A DNA stretch of 64,000 nucleotides from Allobosea lathyri. GTDB taxonomy: Bacteria > Pseudomonadota > Alphaproteobacteria > Rhizobiales > Beijerinckiaceae. A program made the position numbers and the translations under genes. Below are positions 11,000 through 20,214 of this stretch, one piece after another. Within the stretch, counting starts at the first letter, position 1, and every line of letters begins with the position of its first letter. The notes under the pieces were generated by a model that worked only from the letters and a program-made list of their open reading frames with translations, searched no databases and was not told the origin of the DNA. The stretch is taken from the NCBI RefSeq assembly GCF_900108245.1, contig NZ_FNUY01000004.1:1-64000 (forward strand), given 5' to 3'.

Positions 11000-12004
11000 A
11001 TGGTCGCAATTTCCGTTCTCGATCTCGTACCCGTCATCGAAGGAGAGCAGCCGGGCGACGCCCTGCGGAAGTCGATCGATCTCGCGCGACATGCCGAAGC
11101 CCTGGGTTACCGCCGCTATTGGGTCGCCGAGCATCACAACATGACCGGGATCGCCAGCGCGGCCACCGCCGTCGTCATCGGCCAGCTCGCCGCCGCGACC
11201 AAGACCATGCGGATTGGCGCCGGCGGCGTGATGCTGCCCAATCATGCGCCGCTGATCATCGCCGAGCAGTTCGGCACGCTGGACGCGCTTTTTCCGGGCC
11301 GGATCGATCTCGGGCTGGGCCGCGCGCCGGGAACCGACCAGATCACCATGCGCGCCATGCGGCGCGACCCGATGGCCTCGAATGATTTCCCGCAGGATGT
11401 GCTGGAGGTTCAGGCCTTCTTCGCGCCGGCCGGCCCCAACCAGATGATCCAGGCCGTGCCCGGAGCCGGGCAGGACGTGCCGATCTGGATCCTCGGGTCG
11501 AGCCTGTTCGGCGCCCAGCTCGCCGCCGAGCTCGGCCTGCCCTACGCCTTCGCTTCGCATTTCGCCCCCGACGCGCTCATCCAGGCGCTGGCGGTCTATC
11601 GCGAACGCTTCAAGCCTTCCGAGCAGCAGGCGACGCCTTACGCCATGCCCGGAATCAACGTCATCGCCGCCGAGACCGACGCGGAAGCACGCCATCTCGC
11701 CACCTCGCTGCAGCAGCGCTTCGTCGGCATGGTCCGCGGCGCACGCGGCAAGCTGCAGCCACCGATCGATATCGAAAGCTACTGGTCGCCGGCCGAGAAG
11801 GCGCATGTCTCGCAGATGCTGCGTTATGCCTTCATCGGCTCGCCCGAGACGATCAAGCGCGAGCTCGGCGCTTTCATCGCGACGACACGAGCCGATGAGA
11901 TCATGGTCACTGCGCCGATCTACGACCACGGCGCGCGCAAGCGATCCTATGAAATCCTAGCCGGCATCGCGCCGGAGATCGGGCTGGCCAGAGAAGCCGC
12001 CTGA
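11000..12004 (+). CDS. LLM-class flavin-dependent oxidoreductase (luciferase-like)
   Basis: The 334 residues match the bacterial luciferase-like TIM barrel: R-Y-W-V-A-E-H-H-N near residues 39-47, [21 protein letters not shown], and [12 protein letters not shown]. These segments place it in the subgroup of MsnO8- and YhbW-like proteins, which use reduced FMN or F420. No partner reductase or sulfonate gene is adjacent, so the substrate cannot be assigned. The gene appears to be transcribed alone. Confidence 0.88.
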   Translation: MVAISVLDLVPVIEGEQPGDALRKSIDLARHAEALGYRRYWVAEHHNMTGIASAATAVVIGQLAAATKTMRIGAGGVMLPNHAPLIIAEQFGTLDALFPGRIDLGLGRAPGTDQITMRAMRRDPMASNDFPQDVLEVQAFFAPAGPNQMIQAVPGAGQDVPIWILGSSLFGAQLAAELGLPYAFASHFAPDALIQALAVYRERFKPSEQQATPYAMPGINVIAAETDAEARHLATSLQQRFVGMVRGARGKLQPPIDIESYWSPAEKAHVSQMLRYAFIGSPETIKRELGAFIATTRADEIMVTAPIYDHGARKRSYEILAGIAPEIGLAREAA

Positions 12005-12071
12005 TCCTCCGGAACTTCGTCACTCGGGTAACGTTAGGCCCGGGCGATGTTGCGGTGCATCAGGGGAAATC

Positions 12072-12878
12072 ATGAAACTCAATGTCTCGGCCACGCTGAC
12101 CTATGGCTTCGGCAGCGCTACGCAGGTGATCGCGGCGATCGAGGCGGCTCGCTCGCCCGATCAGACGATCCTCTCCGAGGAACTGCGGATCTGGCCTGAC
12201 ACCGCCCTCATCCGCGATGAGGATGGAGCAACAGGAGAGCGCCGCTTCCGCGCCGCCTTCTCCGGTCAAGTGCAGATCACCTATCGCGCGCTGATCGACA
12301 ATGGGGAGCGTACCCTGCTGCCCCGCGACGCGCGCCAGCATGATTGGTCGGAGCTGCCCCAGGACGTGCTGCCCTATCTGCTGCCGAGCCGTTTCAGCCC
12401 TTCCGACGAGTTCATGCGCTTCGCCCAGCGCGAGTTTCGCACGGTTCCGACGGGCGGTGCCCGGGTTCTGGCCGTGCTCGACTGGCTCCACACCCATCTC
12501 GACTATGTCCACGGTGTCAGCCACGCCATGACCACGGCCGAGCAGACCTTCATTGACCGCGCCGGCGTCTGCCGCGATTTCAGCCATCTCGGCATCGCCC
12601 TGACGCGAGCCCTGAACATTCCTGCCCGCGCGGTCAGCGCCTATGCGCTCGACCTCGACCCACCGGATTTCCATGCCGTCTATGAAATCTACCTCGACGG
12701 CCGCTGGTGGCTCGTCGACCCCACGCGGCTCGCCCCCGTCGAGGGCATGGTCCGCATCGCCAGCGGGCGCGACGCCGCCGACATCGCCTTCCTGACCAGC
12801 GAATACAACTGCCAGTGCCTGAACCAGGTGATCACGGTGACGCGCGCCGACGCGGACGCCGGGCAGCAGGCCGCCTGA
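12072..12878 (+). CDS. Transglutaminase-like (papain-fold) protein
   Basis: This 268-residue protein has the transglutaminase core. The nucleophilic Cys lies in D-R-A-G-V-C-R-D-F-S-H (about residue 174), His in D-F-H-A-V-Y-E (about 201), and Asp in W-W-L-V-D-P-T-R (about 216). The N-terminal domain is the usual beta-rich Bact_transglu_N type. Bacterial members are mostly cytoplasmic proteases or amidases of unknown substrate and do not cross-link. Its stop codon abuts the sitD-like stop with no spacer, at the palindrome GCCTGATCAGGC. Confidence 0.87.
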   Translation: MKLNVSATLTYGFGSATQVIAAIEAARSPDQTILSEELRIWPDTALIRDEDGATGERRFRAAFSGQVQITYRALIDNGERTLLPRDARQHDWSELPQDVLPYLLPSRFSPSDEFMRFAQREFRTVPTGGARVLAVLDWLHTHLDYVHGVSHAMTTAEQTFIDRAGVCRDFSHLGIALTRALNIPARAVSAYALDLDPPDFHAVYEIYLDGRWWLVDPTRLAPVEGMVRIASGRDAADIAFLTSEYNCQCLNQVITVTRADADAGQQAA

Positions 12879-13721
12879 TCAGGCGACAGCCGCTCGTCGC
12901 GCCGAGCGGCGCAGGTTCAAGACCAGCGCCATCAGGAAGAAGCCGGCCTGCACCACGACGATGCAGGGTCCGGTGGCCGCATCGAGATGGAAGCTCAGGA
13001 TCGTGCCTGCCACGCTCGACAGCGTCGCGACGGAGACGGCGACCAGCAGCATCCTGTCGAACTGGCGCGTCGTGAGATAGCCGATGGCGCCGGGCGCCAC
13101 GAGCATGGCGACGACGAGGATGATGCCGACAGCCTTCAGCGCGGCCACGATCGTCAGGGCGAGCAGGGTCAGCAGCCCGAAATGCAGCGCACGCACCGGC
13201 AGGCCAATAGCCCGCGCATGGGCCGGGTCGAAGGCATGGAGCAGGAAGTCACGCCGCTTCATCAGCATGATCGCGATGGTCGGCACGGCGATCAGCGCGG
13301 TCTCGCCGATATCGGCCCAGCGCACGCCCAGCATATTGCCGAACAGGATGTGCATCAGGTGCTGGTCGCTGTCGACCTTGACGAACATCACCAGCCCGAG
13401 CGCGAACATGCCGGAGAAGACGATGCCCATCACCGTGTCCTCCTTCACCCGGCTGTTCTCCTTGAGATAGCCGATGCCCAGCGCGCAGCCCAAGCCGGCG
13501 ACGAACGCCCCGATCGCCAACGGCAGGCTGAGGATGTGCGCCAGCACGATGCCGGGAAGCACGGCATGCGAGACCGCATCGCCCATCAGCGACCAGCCCT
13601 TGAGCACCAGGAAGCAGGACAAAACCGCGCAGACGACGCCGACCAGCACGGCGATAATCAGTCCGCGCTGCATGAACTCATGCGCCATCGGCGCGAGGAA
13701 CCAGCTCTCGATCAGGTTCAT
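12879..13721 (-). CDS. sitD: Manganese/iron ABC transporter permease, SitD-like
   Basis: The ATG at 13721 gives 280 residues with about eight hydrophobic helices of the ABC-3 permease family, including the conserved W-S-L-M-G-D-A-V-S-H-A-V-L-P-G. Its start overlaps the stop of the preceding permease gene by four bases (ATGA). It is the fourth gene of sitABCD and should form the heterodimeric membrane channel with the SitC-like protein. Substrate Mn2+/Fe2+ is inferred from the binding protein and the regulator. The downstream end meets the transglutaminase gene tail to tail. Confidence 0.9.
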   Translation of the reverse strand: MNLIESWFLAPMAHEFMQRGLIIAVLVGVVCAVLSCFLVLKGWSLMGDAVSHAVLPGIVLAHILSLPLAIGAFVAGLGCALGIGYLKENSRVKEDTVMGIVFSGMFALGLVMFVKVDSDQHLMHILFGNMLGVRWADIGETALIAVPTIAIMLMKRRDFLLHAFDPAHARAIGLPVRALHFGLLTLLALTIVAALKAVGIILVVAMLVAPGAIGYLTTRQFDRMLLVAVSVATLSSVAGTILSFHLDAATGPCIVVVQAGFFLMALVLNLRRSARRAAVA

Positions 13722-14578
13722 GATACCGGCTCCGGCACGGCGCGGGCGGCCCGGGCGGCAGCCAGCCGACCATGCTTGGGCGCGAAGACGAAGGCGAGCA
13801 GGAACAGGATCGTCTGGAACACCACGATCAGCCCGCCGGTCGAACCATCGAGGAAGTAGCTGGCATAAGCGCCGATCGCGCTGGTACCGACCCCCATGCC
13901 AACCGCGATCAGGATAAGTCTGCCAAAGCGATCGGTCAGCAGATAGGCCGTTGCGCCCGGCGTCACCACCATGGCGATGACGAGGCAGGCTCCGACGGTC
14001 TGGAGCGCCGCAACCGTGCAGGCGCTGAGCAGCATGAAGAACAAGACCTTCAGCCGCGTCGGCGAAAGCCCGACGGCGCGTGCCTGGTTCTCGTCGAAGA
14101 AGACCAGCATCAGATCCTTCCAGCGCGCGATCAGGATCACCAGCGAGACCGCGGCGATGATCGCGACCTGGATGACGTCCTCGTCGGAAATGCCGAGGAT
14201 ATTGCCGAGCACGATCGACTGGACGTTGACCGAGGTCGGGTTGATCGAGACGATCAGCAGGCCAGCGGCGAAGAAGGTCGTGAAGACGATGCCGATGACG
14301 GCATCCTCGCGCAATTGCGTGCGCACCCGGACGAGCGCCATCGCAAGCGCGGCGAGAAGTCCCGAGAAGAAGGCGCCGGCCGCATAGGGCACCTTGAGCA
14401 GATAGGCGAGCGCGACGCCCGGCACGATCGCATGCGCCAGCGCGTCGCCCATCAGCGACCAGCCCTTGAGCATAAGATAGCAGGACAGGAAGGCGCAGAC
14501 GCCACCGACCAGCGCCGAAACCCAGATCGCCCGCACCATATATTGATAGCCGAACGGCTCCAGCAGCAGATCGATCAC
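13718..14578 (-). CDS. sitC: Manganese/iron ABC transporter permease, SitC-like
   Basis: The 286-residue ABC-3 permease has the paralogous signature [15 protein letters not shown] and about eight membrane helices. It overlaps both neighbours by four bases (ATGA) and so lies in a translationally coupled operon. With the adjacent SitD-like subunit it would form the transmembrane part of the importer. Confidence 0.9.
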   Translation of the reverse strand: MIDLLLEPFGYQYMVRAIWVSALVGGVCAFLSCYLMLKGWSLMGDALAHAIVPGVALAYLLKVPYAAGAFFSGLLAALAMALVRVRTQLREDAVIGIVFTTFFAAGLLIVSINPTSVNVQSIVLGNILGISDEDVIQVAIIAAVSLVILIARWKDLMLVFFDENQARAVGLSPTRLKVLFFMLLSACTVAALQTVGACLVIAMVVTPGATAYLLTDRFGRLILIAVGMGVGTSAIGAYASYFLDGSTGGLIVVFQTILFLLAFVFAPKHGRLAAARAARAVPEPVS

Positions 14579-15495
14579 CGCACGCCCTCCCCGCCATCGG
14601 CCTTGGCGCCACCGGCAAGCGTCTCGTGATCGCGCTCGCCATAGAGAACGAGCGGGCGCTCGTCATCGCTGATCACGGTGACCCGGCGCGCATCGGCGTC
14701 ATCATGCAGTTCGGCGCCGCCAAGCCGGAAATGCCTGAGCGCGCCACCGAAGGCGCGCTGGAGATTGTCATGGGTGAAGGTCGTCGCCGTCGGCCCCGCC
14801 GCGAGCACGGTCTTGTTGATCAGCACGACCTGATCGCAGAAATCGGGGATCGAGCCGAGATTATGCGTCGAGACCAGCATCAGCCGGCCCTCCGCTCGCA
14901 ATTCCCGCATCAGCGCGACGATCGCATCCTCCGTCTTGACGTCGACACCGGTGAAGGGCTCGTCCAGCAGGATCACCTGCCCGCCCTGCGCCAGCGCGCG
15001 CGCCAGGAAAACGCGCTTGCGCTGGCCGCCGGACAATTCGCCGATCTGCCGGCGGCGAAACTCCAGCATGTTGACCCGAGCCAGCGCCTCATCGACCGCA
15101 TCGCGATCCGCCTGCCCGGCGATGCGCAGGAAACCCATATGGCCATAGCGGCCCATCATCACGACGTCGTCGACCAGCACCGGAAAGCTCCAGTCGACCT
15201 CCTCGGCCTGCGGCACATAGGAGACGATTCCGCGCTTCAACGCCGCGCGCACCGCCATGCCGGCGATCGTGACCTCACCGCGCGCCGGCTTCATGAAGCC
15301 CATCAGCGTCTTGAACAGCGTCGACTTGCCCGAGCCGTTGATGCCGACGAGCGCGCAGATCGTGCCCGGCCCGAGCGCAAAGGAGGCATCGTTTACCGCC
15401 GTCACGCCATTGCCGTAACGCACAGTGACGCCGGCCACCGAGATCGAGGGCGTCACCCCGCCTTTGGCAAACATTCCGGCCACTTGCGTGTTCAC
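14575..15495 (-). CDS. sitB: Manganese/iron ABC transporter ATP-binding protein, SitB-like
   Basis: This 306-residue ATPase has Walker [10 protein letters not shown], the ABC signature L-S-G-G-Q-R-K-R, Walker B V-I-L-L-D-E-P-F, and the H-loop S-T-H-N-L-G. It carries a C-terminal extension of about 50 residues beyond the ATPase core, containing the His-rich and Asp-rich sequence [13 protein letters not shown], which could sense metal. Four-base overlaps on both sides tie it to sitA and sitC. Confidence 0.92.
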   Translation of the reverse strand: MNTQVAGMFAKGGVTPSISVAGVTVRYGNGVTAVNDASFALGPGTICALVGINGSGKSTLFKTLMGFMKPARGEVTIAGMAVRAALKRGIVSYVPQAEEVDWSFPVLVDDVVMMGRYGHMGFLRIAGQADRDAVDEALARVNMLEFRRRQIGELSGGQRKRVFLARALAQGGQVILLDEPFTGVDVKTEDAIVALMRELRAEGRLMLVSTHNLGSIPDFCDQVVLINKTVLAAGPTATTFTHDNLQRAFGGALRHFRLGGAELHDDADARRVTVISDDERPLVLYGERDHETLAGGAKADGGEGVR

Positions 15496-16415
15496 TGGCC
15501 GAACCCCTTCGCGATCGTGGCCACCGTGACCTCGAGCAGCTTCACATAGGTCGGCACCGGCCCGTTCTCGGCCGAAAGCGAGTCGACATAGAGCACTCCG
15601 CCATAGGCCGCGCCGGTTTCGCGCGCGACCTGCCTCGCCGCACGATCCGAGATCGTGCTTTCGCTGAAGACGGCGGGGATCTTGTTCTTGCGTACGAGAT
15701 CGATCAGCCGGCGGACCTGCTGCGGCGTGCCCTGCTCGTCGGCATTGATCGGCCAGAGATAGGCTTCCCGCCAGCCATAGTCGCGGGTGAGATAGCTGAA
15801 GGCGCCCTCGCTGGAGACGAGCCAGCGCTTGTCGGCCGGCACCTTGTCGAGGCGCGCGCGCAGCGGCGCGTCGATCGCCCTGATCTCGTCGGAATAGGCC
15901 TTCGCGTTCTTCGCGTAGACCTCCGCATTGGCGGGGTCGGCATCGGCCAGCGCCTTGCGGATGTTCTCGACATAGATCAGCGCGCTCGCTGTCGACATCC
16001 AGGCATGGGGATTGGGCCTGCCCTCATAGGGGCCCTCCTTGATGCCCATGGGCACGATGCCTTCAGTCACCACCGCGTTCTTCACGTTTTTGACGTTCTC
16101 GAAGAAGCGCTCGAACCAGCGCTCAAGGTTCATGCCGTTCCAGAGCACGAGATCGGCCGACTGCGCCTTCACCACATCCAGCGGCGTCGGTTGGTAATCA
16201 TGAATCTCGGCGCCGGGCTTGGTGATCGATTCGACGATCGCCGCCGTGCCCGCGACATTCTGGGCGATGTCCTGAATCACGGTGAATGTCGTGACGACCC
16301 GCAGCGGCTTTCCCGGAACAGGCTGCGCAAAAGCCGGCGTGCTGATGCCGCAGGCCAGGGCACTCAGGCTCAGGGCTCCCAGTCCCAAGGCCATGAAATA
16401 TCGGCGCGAACCCAT
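15492..16415 (-). CDS. sitA: Metal ABC transporter substrate-binding protein, SitA-like
   Basis: The 307-residue protein has a signal peptide ending near A-F-A-Q and a cluster A-1 metal-binding fold. Expected ligands are His in E-I-H-D-Y-Q-P-T, His in N-P-H-A-W-M-S, Glu in F-S-E-S-T-I-S and Asp in L-Y-V-D-S-L-S. This His-His-Glu-Asp set is typical of Mn/Fe binding (SitA, YfeA, MntC) and differs from zinc-specific ZnuA, which has a His-rich loop; none is seen here. It is the first gene of the operon, and its promoter region faces the Fur-family regulator. Confidence 0.92.
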   Translation of the reverse strand: MGSRRYFMALGLGALSLSALACGISTPAFAQPVPGKPLRVVTTFTVIQDIAQNVAGTAAIVESITKPGAEIHDYQPTPLDVVKAQSADLVLWNGMNLERWFERFFENVKNVKNAVVTEGIVPMGIKEGPYEGRPNPHAWMSTASALIYVENIRKALADADPANAEVYAKNAKAYSDEIRAIDAPLRARLDKVPADKRWLVSSEGAFSYLTRDYGWREAYLWPINADEQGTPQQVRRLIDLVRKNKIPAVFSESTISDRAARQVARETGAAYGGVLYVDSLSAENGPVPTYVKLLEVTVATIAKGFGQ

Positions 16416-16543
16416 GCTGTCTCCCGGTCGTCTGATACGATGAGCAAACGCTATTGCAAATCACTCGCATCTGTCAATGCTATTGCAACCGATTTGCGAT
16501 AAGAGATTTTGCAATAGCGCCACGTCGTTGCTATTTGCAGGAG
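16416..16543. promoter_or_regulatory. Divergent sitA/fur-family promoter region with repeated 10-bp metal-regulator motif
   Basis: The 128-base spacer contains GCTATTGCAA at 16450-16459 and 16479-16488 and its exact reverse complement TTGCAATAGC at 16509-16518. Weaker versions lie at 16494-16503 (TTGCGATAAG) and near 16531 (GCTATTTGCA). The 16481-16501 part forms an imperfect palindrome, TATTGCAA against TTGCGATA. Arrays of TTGCAA-type half sites before sit operons are known targets of Mur, the Mn-responsive Fur homologue of rhizobia. The likely behaviour is Mn-dependent repression of sitABCD and perhaps autoregulation. Confidence 0.75.
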
Positions 16544-16996
16544 ATGACGGGAATCGATCAGCGCGTGGCCGTTTTCGAAGGCCAGCTCAAGGGCGCAGGA
16601 CTGCGCATGACGCAGCAGCGAAGGCTGATCCTGCGCGTGCTCGCGGAAGCCGACGACCACCCGGACGCCAAGGGCATCTTCACCCGCGCCTTCGCGCATG
16701 ATCCGACACTGTCGCTATCGACGGTCTACCGCACGATGAAGCTGCTGGAGACGCGCGGCGCGATCGAGCGTCATGCCTTCGAGGACGGCGTCTCGCGCTA
16801 TGAGCATGCCGATCAGCAGCATCATGATCATCTGATCGACGTCGAGACCGGCCAGGTGATCGAGTTCTCCTCGGATGCGATCGAGGAGCTGCAGCGCCGT
16901 ATCGCAGCCGAACTCGGCTACGAACTGGTCAGGCACCGGCTGGAACTGTACGGGCGCAAGAAGCCGACCGGCGCCCGCAAGAGCCCGAAGACATAG
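16544..16996 (+). CDS. Fur-family metal regulator (Mur-like candidate)
   Basis: The chosen ATG at 16544 (AGGAG directly before it) gives 150 residues. The DNA-binding helix region is L-R-M-T-Q-Q-R-R-L-I-L-R-V-L, and the hinge is L-S-L-S-T-V-Y-R-T-M-K-L-L. The sensor segment H-H-D-H-L-I-D-V-E-T-G-Q-V-I-E-F matches the Fur/Mur metal site. The CxxC zinc pairs of Zur are absent, as in many alphaproteobacterial Fur/Mur proteins. Divergent placement to sitABCD and the repeated operators suggest a Mn-responsive regulator; an iron role cannot be excluded. Longer starts would run into the operator array. Confidence 0.88.
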   Translation: MTGIDQRVAVFEGQLKGAGLRMTQQRRLILRVLAEADDHPDAKGIFTRAFAHDPTLSLSTVYRTMKLLETRGAIERHAFEDGVSRYEHADQQHHDHLIDVETGQVIEFSSDAIEELQRRIAAELGYELVRHRLELYGRKKPTGARKSPKT

Positions 16997-17012
16997 CCTT
17001 CGATCGGCAGGC

Positions 17013-17975
17013 TCAGGCCCTTCCCTGGATGTCGAGTTCCGGCCCCACCGGCACGATGCCGCTCGGATTCAGATTGCGATGGCTCTGGTAGTAATGCCGC
17101 TTGATATGGTCGAAGTTCACCGTCGCGGCCACGCCCTCGATCGCGAAGAGCGACTGCATATAGGCATGAAGCCGGGGATAGTCGGCAATTCGCCTGATAT
17201 TGCATTTGAAATGCCCGACATAGACGGGGTCGAAGCGGATCAGCGTGGTGAACAGCCGCCAATCGGCCTCGGTGATCCGCTCGCCGGTCAGGAAGCGGCG
17301 CGATGACAGCCTCTCCTCCAGCCAATCGAGCGTCTCGAACAGGGGAGCGACCGCTTCCTCATAGGCTTCTTGTGTGGTCGCGAAGCCAGCGCGGTAGACC
17401 CCGTTGTTGACGGTCGCGTAGATGCGCTCGTTCAAGCCGTCGATTTCGATTCGCAAGTCCTGCGGATAATAGTCGCCCGGCTTGGCGCCGACGCCGTCGA
17501 AGGCCGAATTAAGCATCCGGATGATCTCGGAGGACTCGTTGTTGACGATGGTCCCGCTCTGCTTGTCCCAGAGCACGGGCACGGTGACCCGGCCCGAATA
17601 GGCCGGATCGGCTCTCGTATAGACCTCGTGCAGATGGCGCGCCCCGCCGATCGGATCGGGAACCACGCCCTCGCCTGCGGCAAAGCTCCAGCCTTGTTCG
17701 GCCATGAGCCAATGCACGACCGAGACGTCGATCGCGGACTCCAGCCCTTTCAGGGCGCGAAAGATCAGCGCGCGATGCGCCCATGGGCAGGCCAGCGAGA
17801 CATAAAGATGGTAGCGGCCCGGCTCCGCCCTGAAACCGCCTGTGCCGCTCGGTCCCGGCGCGCCATCCGGCGTCACCCAGTTGCGGAAGGCACTGTCCTG
17901 CCGGACGAAGCGCCCGCCGCTTTTGGCAGTGTCGTACCACTGGTCCTGCCAGCGTCCGTCTACGAGCAGGCCCAT
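17013..17975 (-). CDS. Glutathionyl-hydroquinone reductase (Xi-class GST)
   Basis: This 320-residue protein contains the Xi-class motif A-C-P-W-A-H-R (about residues 59-65) with the catalytic Cys. A glutaredoxin-like N-domain and an all-helical C-domain follow, containing D-W-L-E-E-R-L and the conserved C-terminal tyrosines near N-F-D-H-I-K-R-H-Y-Y-Q-S-H. It reduces glutathionyl-hydroquinones with glutathione (YqjG and PcpF type), protecting against quinone stress. It is convergent with the Fur-family gene. Confidence 0.92.
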   Translation of the reverse strand: MGLLVDGRWQDQWYDTAKSGGRFVRQDSAFRNWVTPDGAPGPSGTGGFRAEPGRYHLYVSLACPWAHRALIFRALKGLESAIDVSVVHWLMAEQGWSFAAGEGVVPDPIGGARHLHEVYTRADPAYSGRVTVPVLWDKQSGTIVNNESSEIIRMLNSAFDGVGAKPGDYYPQDLRIEIDGLNERIYATVNNGVYRAGFATTQEAYEEAVAPLFETLDWLEERLSSRRFLTGERITEADWRLFTTLIRFDPVYVGHFKCNIRRIADYPRLHAYMQSLFAIEGVAATVNFDHIKRHYYQSHRNLNPSGIVPVGPELDIQGRA

Positions 17976-18021
17976 GGAAAATCTCCCCGGATAGCCGGCC
18001 GGCCCATGGGGCCGGCGACCT

Positions 18022-18306
18022 TCAACCGTCGATGATGTCGTTGTATTCAGGATGCCGGGCGGCCCAGCCGGCCATGAACGAGCAGCGGATCACGACCTTG
18101 CGGCCGCTGGCGCGAATGAGGTCGAAAACGCCTTTCGCCAGCCGCGAACCGACGCCCTGCCCCGCAAACTGCTGGGGAACCTCGGTATGAATCAGGACGA
18201 TGCGCTCGCCATCGCGCCGATAGGCGGCGATCGCAGTGCCGCCCTCCAGCGCCAGCTCGAAATGGTTCTGCTCGGGCCGCTCGACGACGATGCCGTCCAT
18301 ATCCAT
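18022..18306 (-). CDS. Small GNAT-like acetyltransferase (YjdJ/GTCP class)
   Basis: The 94-residue protein has the compact N-acetyltransferase core: L-I-H-T-E-V-P, F-A-G-Q-G-V-G-S-R-L-A (the acetyl-CoA pyrophosphate loop Q-G-x-G-S-R), and C-S-F-M-A-G-W-A-A-R-H-P-E-Y. It matches the short Acetyltransf_CG group that includes E. coli YjdJ. It lies between the hydroquinone reductase and the glucan biosynthesis gene on the same strand, 46 bases from the former. No substrate can be proposed. Confidence 0.85.
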   Translation of the reverse strand: MDMDGIVVERPEQNHFELALEGGTAIAAYRRDGERIVLIHTEVPQQFAGQGVGSRLAKGVFDLIRASGRKVVIRCSFMAGWAARHPEYNDIIDG

Positions 18307-18336
18307 CTCCTTATCTCAGGTCAGGACGCTGCGCCG

Positions 18337-19920
18337 TCAGGCGTCGGCCCGCCAGGGGTAGCTCCAGGTCTCGGTCAGGGTCTTGTCGCCGCTCTTGAGG
18401 AAAGCCCGCATCTCGGCGGTCTGACCCGGCTCGACCACGATGTCGATGAAAGCGCGGAAGCCCTGCGTCTTCGGATTGGGCACGATGAAGGCGCGGTCGA
18501 TCCGGCCATAGGCGACCGACGGCACGATCTCGACCTTCTCGGGCTGGCGCAGATGGTAATCGAGATCGCCACCGGCGAAATCGACGATGAAGCGCCGCGC
18601 TCCATCCGTGACCGGCTCGCCGGAGCCCAGCGCCTTGGGGCGGGCCTGATAGGTATTGATGATCCGGCCGCCAGGGTGGAGTTCGCTCGAATCGAGCATG
18701 GCCGTCAGCTTGTAGTTGAAGCTGAATTCACGGCCGGGCTCGATCGGCGTCTTCGGCGCCCATAGCGCCACGATATTGTCGTTGGTCTCGTCGGTCGTCG
18801 GCAGCTCGACCAATTCGACATGGCCCTCGCCCCAGTCGCCCTGCGGCTCGATCCAATAGGACGGCCGCAGCTCGTAGCTGAGGTCGAGATCCTGATAGTG
18901 CTCGAAGACCCGGTCGCGCTGCATCAGGCCAAAGCCCCTGACATTGCGTTCGACGAAGGATGAGACCGCCTGCTGGCGCGGATTGCGCAATGGTCGCCAG
19001 ATCCATTCGCCGGTGCCGGAATGGATCATCAGCCCGTCGGAATCATGGAGCTCGGTGCGGAAATCATCATGGAAGCGCCGGTCATTCTCGCCGGTGAAGA
19101 ACATCGAGGTCAGTGGCGCCAGGCCGAGCTTCTCGATGGCCTTGCGCGGGAACAGCGTGACGCTGATGTCGACCACGCTATCGACGTCGGGATAGATATA
19201 GAAGCGATAGGCCCCCGTGACCGAGGCGGAATCGAGCAGCGCATAGACGGTGACGCGCTCGGCATTGGCGGCGGGCGCCTCGACCCAGAATTCGCGGAAA
19301 GCCGGAAACTCCTCGCCGCCCGGCACGCCCGCGCCGATCGCAAGGCCGCGCGCCGAGAGGCCGTAGCGTTGCTCGCGCCCAAGGACCCGGAAATAGCTCG
19401 CGCCGATGAAAGAGATCAGCTCGTCGAAAACGCGCGGATCGTTCAGCGGATAGTGCAGCCGGAAACCGGCGAAGCCGAGATTGACCGGCAGCGGCTTCTC
19501 GAACTTGACGCGGCCATAGTCGAACAGGCCAGCCGAATAGGGCACCGGCGTGGGCACGCCGTCGCGCACGACGTTGACGACGACCGGCCGCGTGAACAGG
19601 AAGCCGGGATGGAACATCTGCATGCGGAACGGCGAGCCATTCTGGGCCAGCAGCGACCGCTCGGGCCGGAAACGGATATCGCGCCATGAATCGAAGTCGA
19701 GCCGGGAGAGCGGCTCGGGCAGATTCGGGCCGGGTTCATAGGGAACAGCGGCGATCTCGCGGGCCCGGCGCACCACATCCTCGAAACCGAAACGCGGCTG
19801 CGGCGGCGCTGGAGCGGGCTGCGCCGGCGGCTGCTGCGCAAGGAGAACAGAGGGCGCCGACGAGAGGCAAAGCGCGGCGGAAAGCCCGGCCAGAACGCGG
19901 CGGCGGCTTGGTATGGTCAT
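18337..19920 (-). CDS. Periplasmic glucan biosynthesis protein, OpgG/OpgD family
   Basis: The ATG at 19920 gives 527 residues. The N-terminus S-R-R-R-V-L-A-G-L-S-A-A-L is a Tat-like signal, and E. coli OpgD (not OpgG) is Tat-exported. The mature part contains family segments F-G-F-E-D-V-V, P-Y-S-A-G-L-F-D-Y-G, F-P-A-F-R-E-F-W-V-E, Y-R-F-Y-I-Y-P, M-F-F-T-G-E-N-D, and D-G-L-M-I-H-S-G-T-G-E-W-I-W-R-P-L. These proteins complete or remodel osmoregulated periplasmic glucans. No opgH glucosyltransferase is adjacent, so its partner must be elsewhere. Confidence 0.9.
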   Translation of the reverse strand: MTIPSRRRVLAGLSAALCLSSAPSVLLAQQPPAQPAPAPPQPRFGFEDVVRRAREIAAVPYEPGPNLPEPLSRLDFDSWRDIRFRPERSLLAQNGSPFRMQMFHPGFLFTRPVVVNVVRDGVPTPVPYSAGLFDYGRVKFEKPLPVNLGFAGFRLHYPLNDPRVFDELISFIGASYFRVLGREQRYGLSARGLAIGAGVPGGEEFPAFREFWVEAPAANAERVTVYALLDSASVTGAYRFYIYPDVDSVVDISVTLFPRKAIEKLGLAPLTSMFFTGENDRRFHDDFRTELHDSDGLMIHSGTGEWIWRPLRNPRQQAVSSFVERNVRGFGLMQRDRVFEHYQDLDLSYELRPSYWIEPQGDWGEGHVELVELPTTDETNDNIVALWAPKTPIEPGREFSFNYKLTAMLDSSELHPGGRIINTYQARPKALGSGEPVTDGARRFIVDFAGGDLDYHLRQPEKVEIVPSVAYGRIDRAFIVPNPKTQGFRAFIDIVVEPGQTAEMRAFLKSGDKTLTETWSYPWRADA

Positions 19921-20035
19921 GGTTCGTCCGTCATCTCGTCGCAACCGCCACCGAAGGCGTGTCAGTCCAGCGACTTAGGCGATGAATTGGGGCCGGTCTA
20001 GGGCGCAGGCGCGACGCCCGCCGGAACCCGAGCCG

Positions 20036-20065
20036 TTGACAATCGCAAGAGCGCGTTTTTATGCT
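20036..20065 (+). promoter_or_regulatory. Candidate sigma-70-type promoter for the glyoxalase-fold gene
   Basis: The sequence TTGACA at 20036-20041 is followed after 17-18 bases by TTATGC/TATGCT. It points at the gene starting at 20215, leaving a leader of about 140 bases. The -35 box is a perfect consensus but the -10 box is weak. Confidence 0.4.
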
Positions 20066-20214
20066 TCTCGCCTGGCCGGATGCAGCCAGCCGCTCGCGCC
20101 CGCAAGGGCATGGTGAATGCATCCGTTGAGAGGACTTCCCTGATCCCGATCGGTCGGTGGACGGCAATCAGCAATGCGAGCCCTGATCGTTTCGTCCGCT
20201 CAACGTGAAGGATC

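Noticed and set aside
12879..14666. A single 595-codon minus-strand frame suggesting a giant permease
   Set aside because: Its first half is an out-of-frame reading of sitC; the real sitC lies in another frame and sitD starts at 13721 with an ATGA overlap.
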